Assembly: GCA_947476475.1 (NCBI GenBank)
Contig: CANJQT010000008.1
Coordinates: 1 to 61,896, forward strand
Reading direction: 5' to 3'
DNA: 61,896 bases
Source: Paracoccaceae bacterium
GTDB lineage: Bacteria; Pseudomonadota; Alphaproteobacteria; Rhodobacterales; Rhodobacteraceae
Under the pieces are notes generated by a model. That model saw only the letters and a list, made by a program, of their open reading frames with translations. It had not been told where the DNA came from and made no database searches. Positions 48,765-58,501 of the stretch are shown here, in pieces (positions within the stretch are counted from its first letter, which is position 1; each line of letters opens with the position of its first letter). Both the position numbers and the translations under genes were made by a program.

Positions 48765-50195
48765 ATGGATCTGCCCGCCGTTCGCCAGCCGGTGCTGGAC
48801 CGCCGTGACCGGATCCTGGCCGGGCTGGCGACGATCCTTCCCGCTGACGCCGTGATCCATGATGCGGCTGAGTTGCGCGCCTATGAGTGCGACGCGCTGT
48901 CGGCCTATCGCTGCCCGCCCTTGGCGGTGATCCTGCCGCGCACAACCGCAGAGGTGGCCGCAGCGCTGGCCTTCTTGCACCGTGAGGGGGTGCCGGTGGT
49001 GCCGCGCGGGGCCGGAACGTCGTTGGCCGGTGGGGCGATGCCGACGGCGGATGCGGTGCTGGTGGGGCTGGCTCGGATGAACCGGGTGCTGGAGGTCGAC
49101 CTTGCCAACCGCTTCATCCGGGTCGAGGCGGGACGCACCAACCTTTCGGTGACGGCTGCGGTCGAGGCGGACGGGTTCTTTTATGCGCCCGATCCGTCTA
49201 GCCAGCTGGCCTGTGCGATCGGCGGCAATATCGCGATGAATTCGGGGGGCGCGCATTGTCTGAAATACGGGGTGACGACCAACAATCTGCTTGGGGTCAC
49301 CTTGGTGCGGATGGATGGGACGGTTCTGGAACTGGGCGGGCCGTGGCTGGACGCCGGGGGAATTGACCTTTTGGGGGTGGTTTGTGGGTCTGAGGGGCAG
49401 TTGGGGATTGTGACCGAGGCGGTCTTGCGGATATCGCCGAAGCCCGAAGGCGCACGGCCGGTGCTGATCGGTTTTGCCAGCAGCCGGGATGCGGGGGCCT
49501 GCGTCGCCGACATCATCCGTGCCGGGGTTTTGCCGGTGGCGATCGAATTCATGGACCGGCCCTGCATTCGTGCCTGCGAGGACTTCGCGCATGCGGGGTA
49601 TCCGGACTGCGAGGCTTTGCTGATCATCGAGGTTGAAGGCAGCGGGGCCGAGATTGACGAGCAACTGGCGCTGATCCGGTCGATTGCCGGGCGCCATGAT
49701 CCGGTCGAGGTCCGTGAAAGCGGGTCCGAGGCGGAAAGCGCCCGCATCTGGCTGGGGCGCAAGTCGGCCTTCGGCGCGATGGGGCAAATCAATGATTACA
49801 TGTGTCTTGATGGGGTGATCCCGGTTTCAGCCTTGCCCGAGGTGCTGGATCGGATCGGCGCGATGAGCCGGGAGTTCGGGCTGGATGTGGCAAATGTCTT
49901 TCACGCGGGCGACGGCAATCTGCATCCGTTGATCCTGTATGACGCCAACAAGCCCGGCGATCTGGAACGGTGCGAGGCGTTCGGGGCGGCGATCCTGAAG
50001 CTGTGTGTCGCGGTGGGGGGATGTCTGACCGGCGAGCACGGGGTGGGGATCGAGAAGCGCGATCTGATGGAGGTGCAGTTCACGCGCGATGATCTGGAGG
50101 CGCAGATGCGGGTCAAGGATCTGTTCGATCCGGGCTGGCTGCTGAATGCAGCCAAGGTTTTCCCGTTGCATCTGTCGGCGGGGCGCGCCATCTGA
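48765..50195 (+). CDS. FAD-linked oxidase, glycolate oxidase subunit GlcD-like
   Basis: 476 residues from the ATG giving [15 protein letters not shown] lies 7 bases upstream. PCMH FAD motifs are [32 protein letters not shown] and [11 protein letters not shown]. The C-terminal oxidase domain has [11 protein letters not shown] and G-E-H-G-V-G. GlcD normally acts with GlcE and GlcF; those are not immediately downstream here (rnhA follows after a repeat), though they could be elsewhere. It resembles GlcD more than the paralogue at 19310. Confidence 0.88.
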   Translation: MDLPAVRQPVLDRRDRILAGLATILPADAVIHDAAELRAYECDALSAYRCPPLAVILPRTTAEVAAALAFLHREGVPVVPRGAGTSLAGGAMPTADAVLVGLARMNRVLEVDLANRFIRVEAGRTNLSVTAAVEADGFFYAPDPSSQLACAIGGNIAMNSGGAHCLKYGVTTNNLLGVTLVRMDGTVLELGGPWLDAGGIDLLGVVCGSEGQLGIVTEAVLRISPKPEGARPVLIGFASSRDAGACVADIIRAGVLPVAIEFMDRPCIRACEDFAHAGYPDCEALLIIEVEGSGAEIDEQLALIRSIAGRHDPVEVRESGSEAESARIWLGRKSAFGAMGQINDYMCLDGVIPVSALPEVLDRIGAMSREFGLDVANVFHAGDGNLHPLILYDANKPGDLERCEAFGAAILKLCVAVGGCLTGEHGVGIEKRDLMEVQFTRDDLEAQMRVKDLFDPGWLLNAAKVFPLHLSAGRAI

Positions 50196-50203
50196 GGGCG
50201 CGG

Positions 50204-50256
50204 CCGGGGGGGTCACCCCCCCGGACCCCCGTGGAGTATTTGTCCCAAGATGAAAG
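50204..50256 (+). repeat. Intergenic hairpin repeat, copy 2
   Basis: CCGGGGGGG-TCA-CCCCCCCGG (perfect 9-bp stem) is followed by ACCCCCGT and the tail GGAGTATTTG-TC-CCAAGATGAAAG. Apart from the middle two bases the tail is identical to copy 1 at 18722. It lies just upstream of rnhA, as copy 1 lies just upstream of DUF1697. Confidence 0.75.
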
Positions 50257-50269
50257 GGCTGTCAGGGCC

Positions 50270-50737
50270 ATGCCGGATTACTTTGCCTATACCGATGGCG
50301 CCTGTTCGGGCAATCCGGGGCCGGGTGGCTGGGGGGCTTTGCTGCTGGCGCGTGAGGGTGGGCTGGTGGTCAAGGAGCGTACGCTGAATGGCGGCGAGGC
50401 TGATACCACCAACAACCGGATGGAGCTTTTGGCGGCGATTTCGGCGCTGGAGGCTTTGGGGCGGGCGACCGAGATCACGCTGGTGACCGACAGCGCCTAT
50501 GTGAAGAACGGGGTCAGCCAGTGGATTCACGGCTGGAAGCGAAACGGCTGGAAGACCTCGGACGGGAAGCCCGTGAAGAATGTCGATCTGTGGCAGCGGC
50601 TTGAGGTGGCGGCGGCGCGCCACAAGGTGACATGGACCTGGATAAAGGGCCATGCGGGGCATGCTGAAAACGAGCGCGCGGACGAGTTGGCGCGGGCGGG
50701 CATGGCGCCGTTCAAGACGGGTAAGGCGCGGGGTTAG
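50270..50737 (+). CDS. rnhA: Ribonuclease HI
   Basis: 155 residues from the ATG giving [15 protein letters not shown]. The catalytic acids are at D9, E52, D74 and D138, with the handle-region histidine H128 in G-H-A-G-H. It removes RNA from RNA-DNA hybrids. It is just downstream of repeat copy 2 and converges with the YeaQ-like gene. Confidence 0.97.
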   Translation: MPDYFAYTDGACSGNPGPGGWGALLLAREGGLVVKERTLNGGEADTTNNRMELLAAISALEALGRATEITLVTDSAYVKNGVSQWIHGWKRNGWKTSDGKPVKNVDLWQRLEVAAARHKVTWTWIKGHAGHAENERADELARAGMAPFKTGKARG

Positions 50738-50973
50738 CGGCCCCTGACATAAGTTTGCCAAAGCCAGATCAGCGCCATCGCCCCGAGGACCGCGCCGACG
50801 AAACCGGCGGCCCACCCGGTCAACGCCAGAAGAACGCGCAGCACGGTTCCGGCCGCGAGCGCGCCGAGGATGCCGATGACGATGGTGGTGATAAGGTCGG
50901 TGTCGGTCTTCATCAGCCGCGTGGCGATAAAGCCTGCGGCGGCACCCAGAATGATCAGGCCAATGATGGGCAT
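50734..50973 (-). CDS. GlsB/YeaQ/YmgE family membrane protein
   Basis: 79 residues from the ATG giving [10 protein letters not shown], with AGGGGGGAAA upstream. It has the transglycosylase-associated protein pattern: [25 protein letters not shown], and [12 protein letters not shown]. Three hydrophobic segments; a small stress-associated inner-membrane protein of unknown function. Its stop overlaps the rnhA stop region by 4 bases on the opposite strand. Confidence 0.88.
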   Translation of the reverse strand: MPIIGLIILGAAAGFIATRLMKTDTDLITTIVIGILGALAAGTVLRVLLALTGWAAGFVGAVLGAMALIWLWQTYVRGR

Positions 50974-51029
50974 GGGTTTCCCCCCTGTTGCTGGGGTCAA
51001 TATGGGGGCGCGGGCAAGGTTTGTGAAGG

Positions 51030-51926
51030 TCAGCCGAAGCGGGCGGGCAGGGACCAGCCGCGCAGCAGATCCTCGGGCAGCATTGCGCGTTTGCCTTCGC
51101 GCTGGGCTTCAAGGATTTCCACCGCGCCGCTGCCACAGGCGATGGTGAGGCCGGACAGCCTGGTACCGGGCGTGCCTTGCCCAGGGGCGAGGCGGGCGCG
51201 CAGGAGTTTCAGCCGTTCGCTGCCCGCAAGGCACCAGGCGCCGGGGAAGGGCGAGAGGCCGCGGATCAGGCGGTCAATCTCTGGCGCCGGTCGGGTCCAG
51301 TCGATGCGGGCTTCGGCCTTGTCGATCTTTGTGGCGTAGGTGACGCCATCGCTGGCTTGCGGGGTGCGGGGCAGGCGGTCGATCTGATCAAGCGCGGTCA
51401 GGATCAGGTCGGCACCCATTGCTGCAAGGCGGTCGTGCAGGTCGGCGGTGGTGTCGGTGGGGCCGATCGGGGTTGACTGCAGCAAGAGGACCGGGCCGGT
51501 ATCAAGCCCCGCTTCCATCTGCATGATGGCGATGCCGGTCTCGTGGTCGCCGGCCAGGATTGCGCGGTGGATCGGGGCGGCGCCGCGCCAGCGCGGCAAG
51601 AGCGAGGCATGGATATTGAGGCAGCCGTGGCGGGGGGCGTTGAGCAGCGCCTGCGGCAGGATCAGCCCGTAGGCAACCACCACCGCCACATCGGCATTCA
51701 GGGCAGCGAAGTCGGCGCGGTCGGCAGAATCGCGGAAGTTGGCGGGATAACGGACGGGCAGGCCAAGGCTTTCGGCGGCGACATGCACCGGGCTTGGGCG
51801 GTCTTTCTTGCCGCGTCCGGCGGGGCGGGGGGGTTGAGTGTAGACGGCGACGACTTCGTGCCGGGCCGCAAGAGCGCGGAGGGCCGGAACGGAAAAGTCC
51901 GGCGTGCCCATGAAAATGACCTTCAT
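51030..51926 (-). CDS. fmt: Methionyl-tRNA formyltransferase
   Basis: 298 residues. Start [15 protein letters not shown]; the formyl-donor site [18 protein letters not shown] is intact. It formylates initiator Met-tRNA. It follows the deformylase-like gene on the same strand after a 118-base gap that contains a small GC stem. The usual neighbour def is upstream in the same cluster. Confidence 0.96.
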   Translation of the reverse strand: MKVIFMGTPDFSVPALRALAARHEVVAVYTQPPRPAGRGKKDRPSPVHVAAESLGLPVRYPANFRDSADRADFAALNADVAVVVAYGLILPQALLNAPRHGCLNIHASLLPRWRGAAPIHRAILAGDHETGIAIMQMEAGLDTGPVLLLQSTPIGPTDTTADLHDRLAAMGADLILTALDQIDRLPRTPQASDGVTYATKIDKAEARIDWTRPAPEIDRLIRGLSPFPGAWCLAGSERLKLLRARLAPGQGTPGTRLSGLTIACGSGAVEILEAQREGKRAMLPEDLLRGWSLPARFG

Positions 51927-52044
51927 GGGCGGCTGTCCTTAGGTGAAGGGCGCCCCCCACCCCATCCCTCCCCCACAAGGTGGGATGCAGGCGACAAGCA
52001 GGGGCGTACCGCGCCGTTTGTCGTGGGGGTTTCGTCGGCGCGCC

Positions 52045-52548
52045 TCATTCGAGCCGCCGCAATTTTTCGGCCTTGGCCACCAGCATCTTGCGGCGAAGTG
52101 GCGAGAGGTGATCGACGAAGACCTTGCCGTTCAGATGATCGATCTGGTGCTGGACCGAGGTGGCCCAGAGGCCGACGAAATCGCGTTCTTCGACCGCGCC
52201 TGCCTCGTTGAGGAAACGGATGGTGACGGCGCGGGGGCGTTCGATCAGCGCCGAGACGCCGGGCAGGTTGGGGCTGGCTTCCTCGTGCTTGCGAAACTGG
52301 ATCGAGGCGTGGAGCACCTCGGGGTTGGCCATGCGCACGACTTGCCCGCGCTTGTCGGACGCATCGACGACGGCGAGGCGCAGCATGATGCCGATCTGCG
52401 GGGCGGCGAGGCCGACGCCCGGCATCGCCTCCATCGTGTCGACCATGTCATCCCAGATCATGCGGACGGTTTCGGTGACGGACGCCACCGGTTCGGCGGG
52501 GGTGCGCAGGCGCTTGTCAGGGTAAGGGATGAAGGGTCGGACGGCCAT
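52045..52548 (-). CDS. Peptide deformylase-like protein, probably catalytically inactive
   Basis: 167 residues from the ATG giving M-A-V-R-P-F-I-P-Y-P-D-K-R. Overall it aligns with deformylase: motif I G-V-G-L-A-A-P-Q-I-G at 44-53. Motif II, which should be E-G-C-L/I-S, is E-A-S-P-N-L-P at 90-96, so the zinc-binding cysteine is replaced by serine. Motif III, which should be Q-H-E-x-D-H, is Q-H-Q-I-D-H at 133-138, so the catalytic glutamate is replaced by glutamine. It starts one base after the stop of the intact def. Its reading frame is fully open, so it is not a simple pseudogene. Confidence 0.9.
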   Translation of the reverse strand: MAVRPFIPYPDKRLRTPAEPVASVTETVRMIWDDMVDTMEAMPGVGLAAPQIGIMLRLAVVDASDKRGQVVRMANPEVLHASIQFRKHEEASPNLPGVSALIERPRAVTIRFLNEAGAVEERDFVGLWATSVQHQIDHLNGKVFVDHLSPLRRKMLVAKAEKLRRLE

Positions 52549-52549
52549 A

Positions 52550-53071
52550 TCAGCCGCGCGCCCGGTCACGTTTGAGCTTTTCCATCTTGCGGGTGATGAG
52601 CTGGCGTTTCAGCGGCGAGAGGTAGTCGATGAACAGTTTGCCATCGAGGTGGTCCATCTCGTGCTGGGCGCAGGTGGCCCAGAGGCCGACAAAATGGTCT
52701 TCGTGCAACGCGCCATCAAGGCCGAGCCAGCGCACCTTCACTTCGGACGGGCGGGTGACTTCGGCATATTGTTCGGGGATCGAAAGGCAACCTTCTTCGT
52801 AGATCTTGCGGTCATCGGAGGCCCAGATGATTTCGGGGTTCATCAGCACCATCGGGCGCGGTTTCGTTTCGGGGTCCTTGACGCAATCCATCACGAAAAG
52901 GCGCTTCAGCAGGCCAATTTGCGGGGCGGCAAGGCCGACGCCCGGCGCGTCATACATGGTTTCAAGCATGTCATCGGCGGCCGCGCGGATTTCGTCCGTG
53001 ATTTCGGTCACGGGTTCGCATGGCTTTTTCAGACGCGGGTCTGGGTGAATGAGGATCGGGCGCAGGGTCAT
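52550..53071 (-). CDS. def: Peptide deformylase
   Basis: 173 residues. All three motifs are canonical: G-V-G-L-A-A-P-Q-I-G (44-53), E-G-C-L-S-I-P (93-99, metal ligand C95) and Q-H-E-M-D-H (136-141, ligands H137 and H141, catalytic E138). It removes the formyl group from nascent proteins. It lies upstream of the degenerate paralogue and fmt, and is divergent from the malY/patB-like gene. Confidence 0.96.
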   Translation of the reverse strand: MTLRPILIHPDPRLKKPCEPVTEITDEIRAAADDMLETMYDAPGVGLAAPQIGLLKRLFVMDCVKDPETKPRPMVLMNPEIIWASDDRKIYEEGCLSIPEQYAEVTRPSEVKVRWLGLDGALHEDHFVGLWATCAQHEMDHLDGKLFIDYLSPLKRQLITRKMEKLKRDRARG

Positions 53072-53318
53072 GCGCTGGATTTAGGATAAGGAAACGGTTT
53101 TCGCAATGGTGGGGATTGTGCAACGCGAACGGGTTCTGATGTTCCGCCGGTGACGGGGTTGGCCGCAAGGCGTCCGGGCCGAAGAATTGTGCCCCAAACA
53201 ATCCTGCGCGCCGGGAAACGTTGCGGGAGAGGTATGGTTTCCCTATAGATCTGCCGCGGGCGGCCTGCGGGCTGGAGGGGCAGTCGCGCCCCGGACACAG
53301 CATAACTTCGGAGTTTTC

Positions 53319-54491
53319 ATGACCTTTGACCGTATCATTGACCGTTGCGGCACCCATTCAAACAAATGGGACATGATGGAGGCGATTTATGGGGTGCGGC
53401 CCGATGACGGGATCGCCATGTGGGTTGCGGATATGGACTTCGCCCCGCCGGCCTGTGTTCAGGCTGCGGTCGAGAAGTTGGCGGCGCATGGGGTCTACGG
53501 TTATTTTGGCGATGACCGGGCCTATATGGAGGCGATCACATGGTGGATGAAGGCCCGTCACGGCTGGGCGGTTGATCCGAAGTCGATCTTCACCACCCAC
53601 GGGCTGGTCAACGGCACGGCCATGTGTGTGGATGCCTTTACCAAGCCCGGCGACGGGGTGGTGCTGATGACGCCGGTTTACCACGCGTTTGCGCGGGTCA
53701 TCAAAGCCGCCGGGCGGCAGGTTGTGGAATGCCGGTTGAAGAACGCGGCTGGCCGCTACGAGATGGACTTCGACGCATGGGATGCCCAGATGACCGGGGG
53801 GGAGCGGATGTTGATCCTGTGTTCGCCACACAATCCCGGTGGGCGGGTCTGGACGGCGGCGGAACTGCGCGGGGTGGCGGATTTTGCCAAGCGGCATGAT
53901 CTGATCCTGGTGTCGGACGAGATCCACCATGATCTGGTCTATCCGGGGCAGAAACATCTGGTGATGGCCAATGCCGCGCCTGACATTGCCGACCGGCTGG
54001 TGATGATGACGGCCACCACCAAGACCTTCAACATCGCCGGGTGCTATTTGGGCAATGTGATCATTTCCGACGAGGTTTTGCGAAAGCGCTTTGCCCATCG
54101 GATGATGGCGATGGGGATTTCGCCCAATTCCTTCGGCATGCATATGGCGACAGCGGCCTACAGCCCCGAGGGGGCGGCATGGGCGGACGAATTGATGGTC
54201 TATCTGGACGGCAACCGGATGATCTTTGACGAGGGGATCGCGAAAATTCCGGGGCTTTCTTCGATGCGGCTGGAGGCGACTTATCTGGCCTGGGTGGATT
54301 TTTCCGGGACCGGGATGACCGCAGCGGAATTTACCCGCCGGGTCGCGAGGGATGCGCGCATTGCGGCCAGCCACGGGGTGACTTTCGGGGCGGGCGGCGA
54401 AAGTTTTTTGCGGTTCAACATCGCCACGCGCCGGGCGCTGGTAGTTGAAGCGGTCGCGCGTCTGCAAAAGGCCTTTGGCGATCTGCAATAG
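53319..54491 (+). CDS. PLP-dependent cystathionine beta-lyase, MalY/PatB type
   Basis: 390 residues from the ATG giving M-T-F-D-R-I-I-D-R-C, with CGGAG upstream; the frame is open from 53187 but the earlier codons look non-coding. The fold-type I active site is clear: V-S-D-E-I-H (D200) and the PLP lysine K235 in T-A-T-T-K-T-F-N-I-A-G. The opening M-W-V-A-D-M-D-F-A-P-P matches MalY/PatB C-S lyases. It cleaves cystathionine or other cysteine conjugates; a regulatory role like MalY is not evidenced. Confidence 0.93.
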   Translation: MTFDRIIDRCGTHSNKWDMMEAIYGVRPDDGIAMWVADMDFAPPACVQAAVEKLAAHGVYGYFGDDRAYMEAITWWMKARHGWAVDPKSIFTTHGLVNGTAMCVDAFTKPGDGVVLMTPVYHAFARVIKAAGRQVVECRLKNAAGRYEMDFDAWDAQMTGGERMLILCSPHNPGGRVWTAAELRGVADFAKRHDLILVSDEIHHDLVYPGQKHLVMANAAPDIADRLVMMTATTKTFNIAGCYLGNVIISDEVLRKRFAHRMMAMGISPNSFGMHMATAAYSPEGAAWADELMVYLDGNRMIFDEGIAKIPGLSSMRLEATYLAWVDFSGTGMTAAEFTRRVARDARIAASHGVTFGAGGESFLRFNIATRRALVVEAVARLQKAFGDLQ

Positions 54492-54535
54492 CGGTCTCTG
54501 TCGGCCTTTGGCCGCGTCCTGACCAGAGGCTCGGC

Positions 54536-54886
54536 TCAGTAGCCGGTGAGATACCCTGTCGGCGCGCTTTCGTCGCGGACGTAGTCAAGTGGGGCGACGT
54601 CGGTGGTCTTGCGCTGCCACTTCATCGTGCAGATCAGTTCCCCCCCGGCCACGTCCGATGCCATGATCAGGCATTGGGCCAGATGGCGGGCGCCGTCGTA
54701 CAGATCAACCAGCCCGCGCAGGTGAAGAACCTGATCGGCGTCGAGCGTGAAGCCTTCGGGCAGCATGCGCAGCACCGGATAGGTTTCGTCGCCGGCAAGG
54801 ATGCGCAGGCGCGACTTCTTCTTAAGCGCCTTTTTGCGCGCCGCTTCCATTTCGGCCAGCATTTCGCGCGACAGAAAGTCCGACAT
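54536..54886 (-). CDS. Hypothetical protein
   Basis: 116 residues from the ATG giving M-S-D-F-L-S-R-E-M-L-A-E-M, preceded by GAAGGGAAA. An N-terminal basic helix (A-R-K-K-A-L-K-K-K-S-R-L-R) leads into an alpha/beta part with L-H-L-R-G-L-V-D-L-Y-D-G-A-R-H-L. Small proteins of this appearance are common in Rhodobacterales but I do not recognise a named family. It converges with the malY-like gene. Confidence 0.72.
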   Translation of the reverse strand: MSDFLSREMLAEMEAARKKALKKKSRLRILAGDETYPVLRMLPEGFTLDADQVLHLRGLVDLYDGARHLAQCLIMASDVAGGELICTMKWQRKTTDVAPLDYVRDESAPTGYLTGY

Positions 54887-55153
54887 GACGTTTCCCTTCA
54901 CACAGCGTCAGACCAGGTCAGTCTGCGCCGCTTTCCCCTTGAGGCAAGATAAGCAGCAAATCTGTGGATAATGTGAAGAAGATACGGCCAAAGAGATGAA
55001 ACTGTTGCGAAATTGACTCGGAATGTGGCGAGGGGGGATCGGCGGTCTGGTGCCGTATGGTGCGCGCCCGGTTGACCTGCCCCCTGTCGTCGCTAGGGTT
55101 GGGGCGTTGAATCGGTTGCGCCGCCCGACGGCGGTCATGTGGAAAGGCGCCTC

Positions 55154-56335
55154 ATGCGTTCGGTTGTTGTTTTTGCCCTGCTGTTGTCGTTTGGCACCGG
55201 CACATCGCCTACCGGGGCCGCGCAAGGCTGTGGCGGTGATTTCGCGGACTTTCTGGGGGGGCTGTCCAGCGAAGCAGGTGCGCGCGGATATGACCGGCAG
55301 GGGTTTGACGCCTTTTTGCAGGGCGTGCGGCAGGACAAGAAGGTACTGAAACTTGATCGGGCGCAGGGGGTGTTCAAGAAAAGCTTTCTGGATTTTCTGT
55401 CTTCGCGCGTTTCGTCAGGGCGGCTGTCGATGGGGGCGGGGAAGCTGAAAGCCTATCGTTCAACCTTTGACCGCATTGCGGCGGATTATGGAAGTCCGGC
55501 GGGGGTGATTGCATCTTACTGGGGCCTTGAGACGGATTTTGGGGCGGTGCAGGGCGATGTGCCGACGCTGGGCGCCTTGGTGACGCTTGCGCATGATTGC
55601 CGACGGCCAGAGCTGTTTCGGCCGCAAATTTTTGCCGCCTATGAACTGACCGGGCGCGGGATGTTCGACCCGGCACGCAACCGCGGGGCCTGGGCGGGGG
55701 AAATCGGCCAGTTTCAGATGCTGCCTGCCGATGTGCTTAAGAACGGAACGGACGGCGATGGGGATGGGCGTGTGGATGTGCAGGGTTCGACACCGGATGC
55801 GCTGATGTCGGCGGCACGGATGCTGTCGGGCTTTGGCTGGCGGGCAAATGAACCCTGGTTGCAGGAAATCACCGTGCCCAGAGAGATGGATTGGGCCAAA
55901 ACCGGGTTGAACCACAGCCTGTCCACAGCGGACTGGGCCGCAATGGGGGTCAAGGGCCGCAGCAAACCGCTGGCGGCGGGGCTGGAGGGGTCGGTGCTTT
56001 TGCCGATGGGGCGGTTGGGGCCGGCCTTTATCGCCTATCCGAATTACCATGTTTACTTCAACTGGAACAAAAGCTTCGTCTATGCGACGACGGCTGCCTA
56101 TTTTGCCACCCGGCTGGAAGGGGCGCCGCCGCTTGATCCGCGTCAGCCCGCGCCGGGCCTGAGCCCGGATCAGATGAAGCGGCTTCAGGAAAAGCTGCAG
56201 GCGCGGGGTCATGACGTGGGCAAGATCGACGGGATTCTGGGCAAGCTGACCCGCGAGGCGGTACAGGCCGAACAGGTCCGGCTGGGTCTGCCTGCGGACG
56301 GCTGGCCGAATGCGGCGCTGCTTGACGCATTCTGA
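55154..56335 (+). CDS. Lytic murein transglycosylase (MltB/SLT_2 type) with peptidoglycan-binding domain
   Basis: 393 residues from the ATG giving M-R-S-V-V-V-F-A-L-L. A signal peptide covers about residues 1-23. The catalytic glutamate is E126 in Y-W-G-L-E-T-D-F-G. The N-terminal lytic domain continues to W-A-G-E-I-G-Q-F-Q-M-L-P, and the C-terminus (about 330-393) is a PG_binding_1 domain (G-H-D-V-G-K-I-D-G-I-L-G). It cleaves peptidoglycan in the periplasm. Confidence 0.94.
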   Translation: MRSVVVFALLLSFGTGTSPTGAAQGCGGDFADFLGGLSSEAGARGYDRQGFDAFLQGVRQDKKVLKLDRAQGVFKKSFLDFLSSRVSSGRLSMGAGKLKAYRSTFDRIAADYGSPAGVIASYWGLETDFGAVQGDVPTLGALVTLAHDCRRPELFRPQIFAAYELTGRGMFDPARNRGAWAGEIGQFQMLPADVLKNGTDGDGDGRVDVQGSTPDALMSAARMLSGFGWRANEPWLQEITVPREMDWAKTGLNHSLSTADWAAMGVKGRSKPLAAGLEGSVLLPMGRLGPAFIAYPNYHVYFNWNKSFVYATTAAYFATRLEGAPPLDPRQPAPGLSPDQMKRLQEKLQARGHDVGKIDGILGKLTREAVQAEQVRLGLPADGWPNAALLDAF

Positions 56336-56444
56336 CCAGACCGCCCGCGAGGTCTTGCTGCGAGGAACGTCCGAATGGGCTTGATGCGTGCAGGGATTTC
56401 AATCAAGCTCTGGTTGGTTTGATCAAATTGCGCGGAGGGAAACC

Positions 56445-58103
56445 ATGCAGGCCACGCTTATCTTGACCAATGCCCGTATTCTGACCATGGATCCGGCGCG
56501 ACCGCGGGCCTCGGCCATTGCCTTGGCGGGCGACAGGATCCTTGCGCTTGGCGCGCGTGCGCCGATCGAGGCGCTGGCAGGGCCGGGAACTGAAGTGATC
56601 GACTGCAAAGGTGCGACGCTGCTGCCCGGCTTTGTCGAAAGCCATGTGCATCTGGTGCTGGGCGGGGCGGAACTGCAGCATTTGCCCTTGGGTGGTGTGC
56701 AGGGCATGGAGGCCGTCACTGCCGCCTTCCGCGCCTTTGGGGCGAAGCACCCCGACCGGCCGATCCTGATGGCGCAGGGCGGGTTTCATACGATGCTGGG
56801 CAAGCCCATGACCCGGCAGGTGCTGGATGGGATCGTCGCGGATCGACCTCTGGCGATCATGGCCGCGGATCATCACACGGTGTGGGCCAATACGGCGGCC
56901 TTGCAGGCGGCGGATCTTCTGCATGGGGCGCCGATGCCAGCAGGGCATGAAGTGGTGATGGGGCCGGATGGCACCGCCACGGGCGAGTTGCTGGAGTTCG
57001 AAGCCTTTTCGCCGATCATGGCGCTTGGGGGCGAGTTGCGCATCAACCTTGGCATCGCCACGGGCGAAGAGCCGGTGCCCGCGCCGACGGCGGCTGAACA
57101 GGCGATCGACCGCGCCAAGACAGCGGCAGGGCTGGCGCACTGTGCGCGCCATGGCATCACCTCGATGGTGAACATGGACGGCAACCGCTATACAATTGAA
57201 CTGCTGCGCGGCCTTCAGTCCGAAGGCAAGCTGACCGCGCGCGTCAAGGTGCCCTTCCATTTCAAGCCGCATATGGACCTGTCGGCGCTGGATCGGGCCG
57301 AGGAGATGCAGGCCGATTTTAACGATGAATGGCTGTCGTCCGGGTTCGTGAAGATGTTCATGGACGGGGTGATGGACAGCCGGACCGCCTTCATGCTGAA
57401 CGATTACCCCGAAGTACCCGGCCATCGGTCGGTGGCGCTGTTTCCCGGGGCGGAATTCAACCGTATCGCCACCGAGATCGACCGGCGCGGGTTGCAGATC
57501 GCGGTCCATGCGATTGGCGACGCGGCGGTGCGCACCACCATCGACGGCTATGATGCGGCCCGGAAGGCGAATGGCCCGCGCGACAGCCGCCACCGGATCG
57601 AACATATCGAACTGATCGACCCGGCCGATATTTCAAGGCTTGGGACACTGGGGATTGTTGCATCGGTGCAGCCTCCGCATGCGCCGGGGGCAATGGATTT
57701 CGCGCTTGAACCGACGATCCATACGCTTGGCCTGTCGCGGCTGAAGGATGCCTATCTTGCCCGCACTCTGGCGGAAGCCGGGGCGCCCATCGCCTATTCC
57801 TCTGACTGGCCGGTCACCGATGTTTCGGTGCTGCGCGGTATTCAATGCGCGGTGACACGTCTGCCGTTCGCCGCCGAAGGGGCCGAGGATCAGCGTCTGA
57901 GTCTGATGGAAACGCTGCATGCCTATACTGCGGGTGGGGCCTTTGCCGCCCATTGGGATCGGCTGACCGGCACACTGCGGCCAGGTATGGCAGCCGATGT
58001 GGTGGTGTTGAGTGGCGATATCGAAAGCTGCGGGGCGGGTGAAATTGCCAGGCTGGACATTGCCCTGACTGTCGCGGGCGGGCGGATCACCTGGCGGGCC
58101 TAG
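56445..58103 (+). CDS. Amidohydrolase of the YtcJ type
   Basis: 552 residues from the ATG giving M-Q-A-T-L-I-L-T-N-A, with GGAGGGAAA upstream. Metal-binding residues are visible: H67 and H69 in E-S-H-V-H-L, later H-A-I-G-D-A-A-V, R-I-E-H-I-E-L and S-D-W-P-V-T-D. YtcJ-like enzymes are metal-dependent amidohydrolases; the real substrate is unknown. It converges with a secreted hypothetical gene five bases later. Confidence 0.9.
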   Translation: MQATLILTNARILTMDPARPRASAIALAGDRILALGARAPIEALAGPGTEVIDCKGATLLPGFVESHVHLVLGGAELQHLPLGGVQGMEAVTAAFRAFGAKHPDRPILMAQGGFHTMLGKPMTRQVLDGIVADRPLAIMAADHHTVWANTAALQAADLLHGAPMPAGHEVVMGPDGTATGELLEFEAFSPIMALGGELRINLGIATGEEPVPAPTAAEQAIDRAKTAAGLAHCARHGITSMVNMDGNRYTIELLRGLQSEGKLTARVKVPFHFKPHMDLSALDRAEEMQADFNDEWLSSGFVKMFMDGVMDSRTAFMLNDYPEVPGHRSVALFPGAEFNRIATEIDRRGLQIAVHAIGDAAVRTTIDGYDAARKANGPRDSRHRIEHIELIDPADISRLGTLGIVASVQPPHAPGAMDFALEPTIHTLGLSRLKDAYLARTLAEAGAPIAYSSDWPVTDVSVLRGIQCAVTRLPFAAEGAEDQRLSLMETLHAYTAGGAFAAHWDRLTGTLRPGMAADVVVLSGDIESCGAGEIARLDIALTVAGGRITWRA

Positions 58104-58108
58104 GCACC

Positions 58109-58501
58109 CTATGGTCCGTAGGGTGAAATTCCGCCGAGACTGTCGTTCGTGTGGCGGATCAGCAGGTCGACCAGGCAGGCTTCATCCGCACAGGAATCGC
58201 GTTCTTCGATGAAGAGTTCGTCCCAGACCGGCATTTCGTGGTCGGCCTCGGTGCCGGTGGCATTTTCCAGCGCATAGACCCAAGCCCAACTGTCCAGCAG
58301 GCCCATCTGCCAAAGTTGGTCATTGGCGCACATCAGTTTGTGGGCGGTTAGCGCCGACGCGTCACAAGGAATATCAGACGGGACATCCCGATAGTCGGCC
58401 AGCCCGGCCTGCGCATTGGCCACTGTCGCCGGATCGGGTAGCGGGGCGGCGGCTGCGGGGGCCGCGCAGAACAGGGCAAGGGCGGCAAGGACGCGGGGCA
58501 T
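58109..58501 (-). CDS. Small secreted protein, LprI/DUF1311-like
   Basis: 130 residues. A signal peptide ends near residue 18 (A-P-A-A-A-A/P). The mature part has a cysteine-rich pattern I-P-C-D-A-S-A-L-T-A-H-K-L-M-C-A-N-D-Q-L and R-D-S-C-A-D-E-A-C-L, resembling the lysozyme-inhibitor LprI fold. The classification is by cysteine spacing and is tentative. Convergent with the amidohydrolase. Confidence 0.68.
   Translation of the reverse strand: MPRVLAALALFCAAPAAAAPLPDPATVANAQAGLADYRDVPSDIPCDASALTAHKLMCANDQLWQMGLLDSWAWVYALENATGTEADHEMPVWDELFIEERDSCADEACLVDLLIRHTNDSLGGISPYGP

Noticed and set aside
51992-52023. CGACAA...TTGTCG stem with inner GC pairs between the deformylase-like gene and fmt
   Set aside because: The structure is imperfect, has no T-run, and lies in a GC-rich gap where such pairings are common; not enough to call a terminator or regulator.
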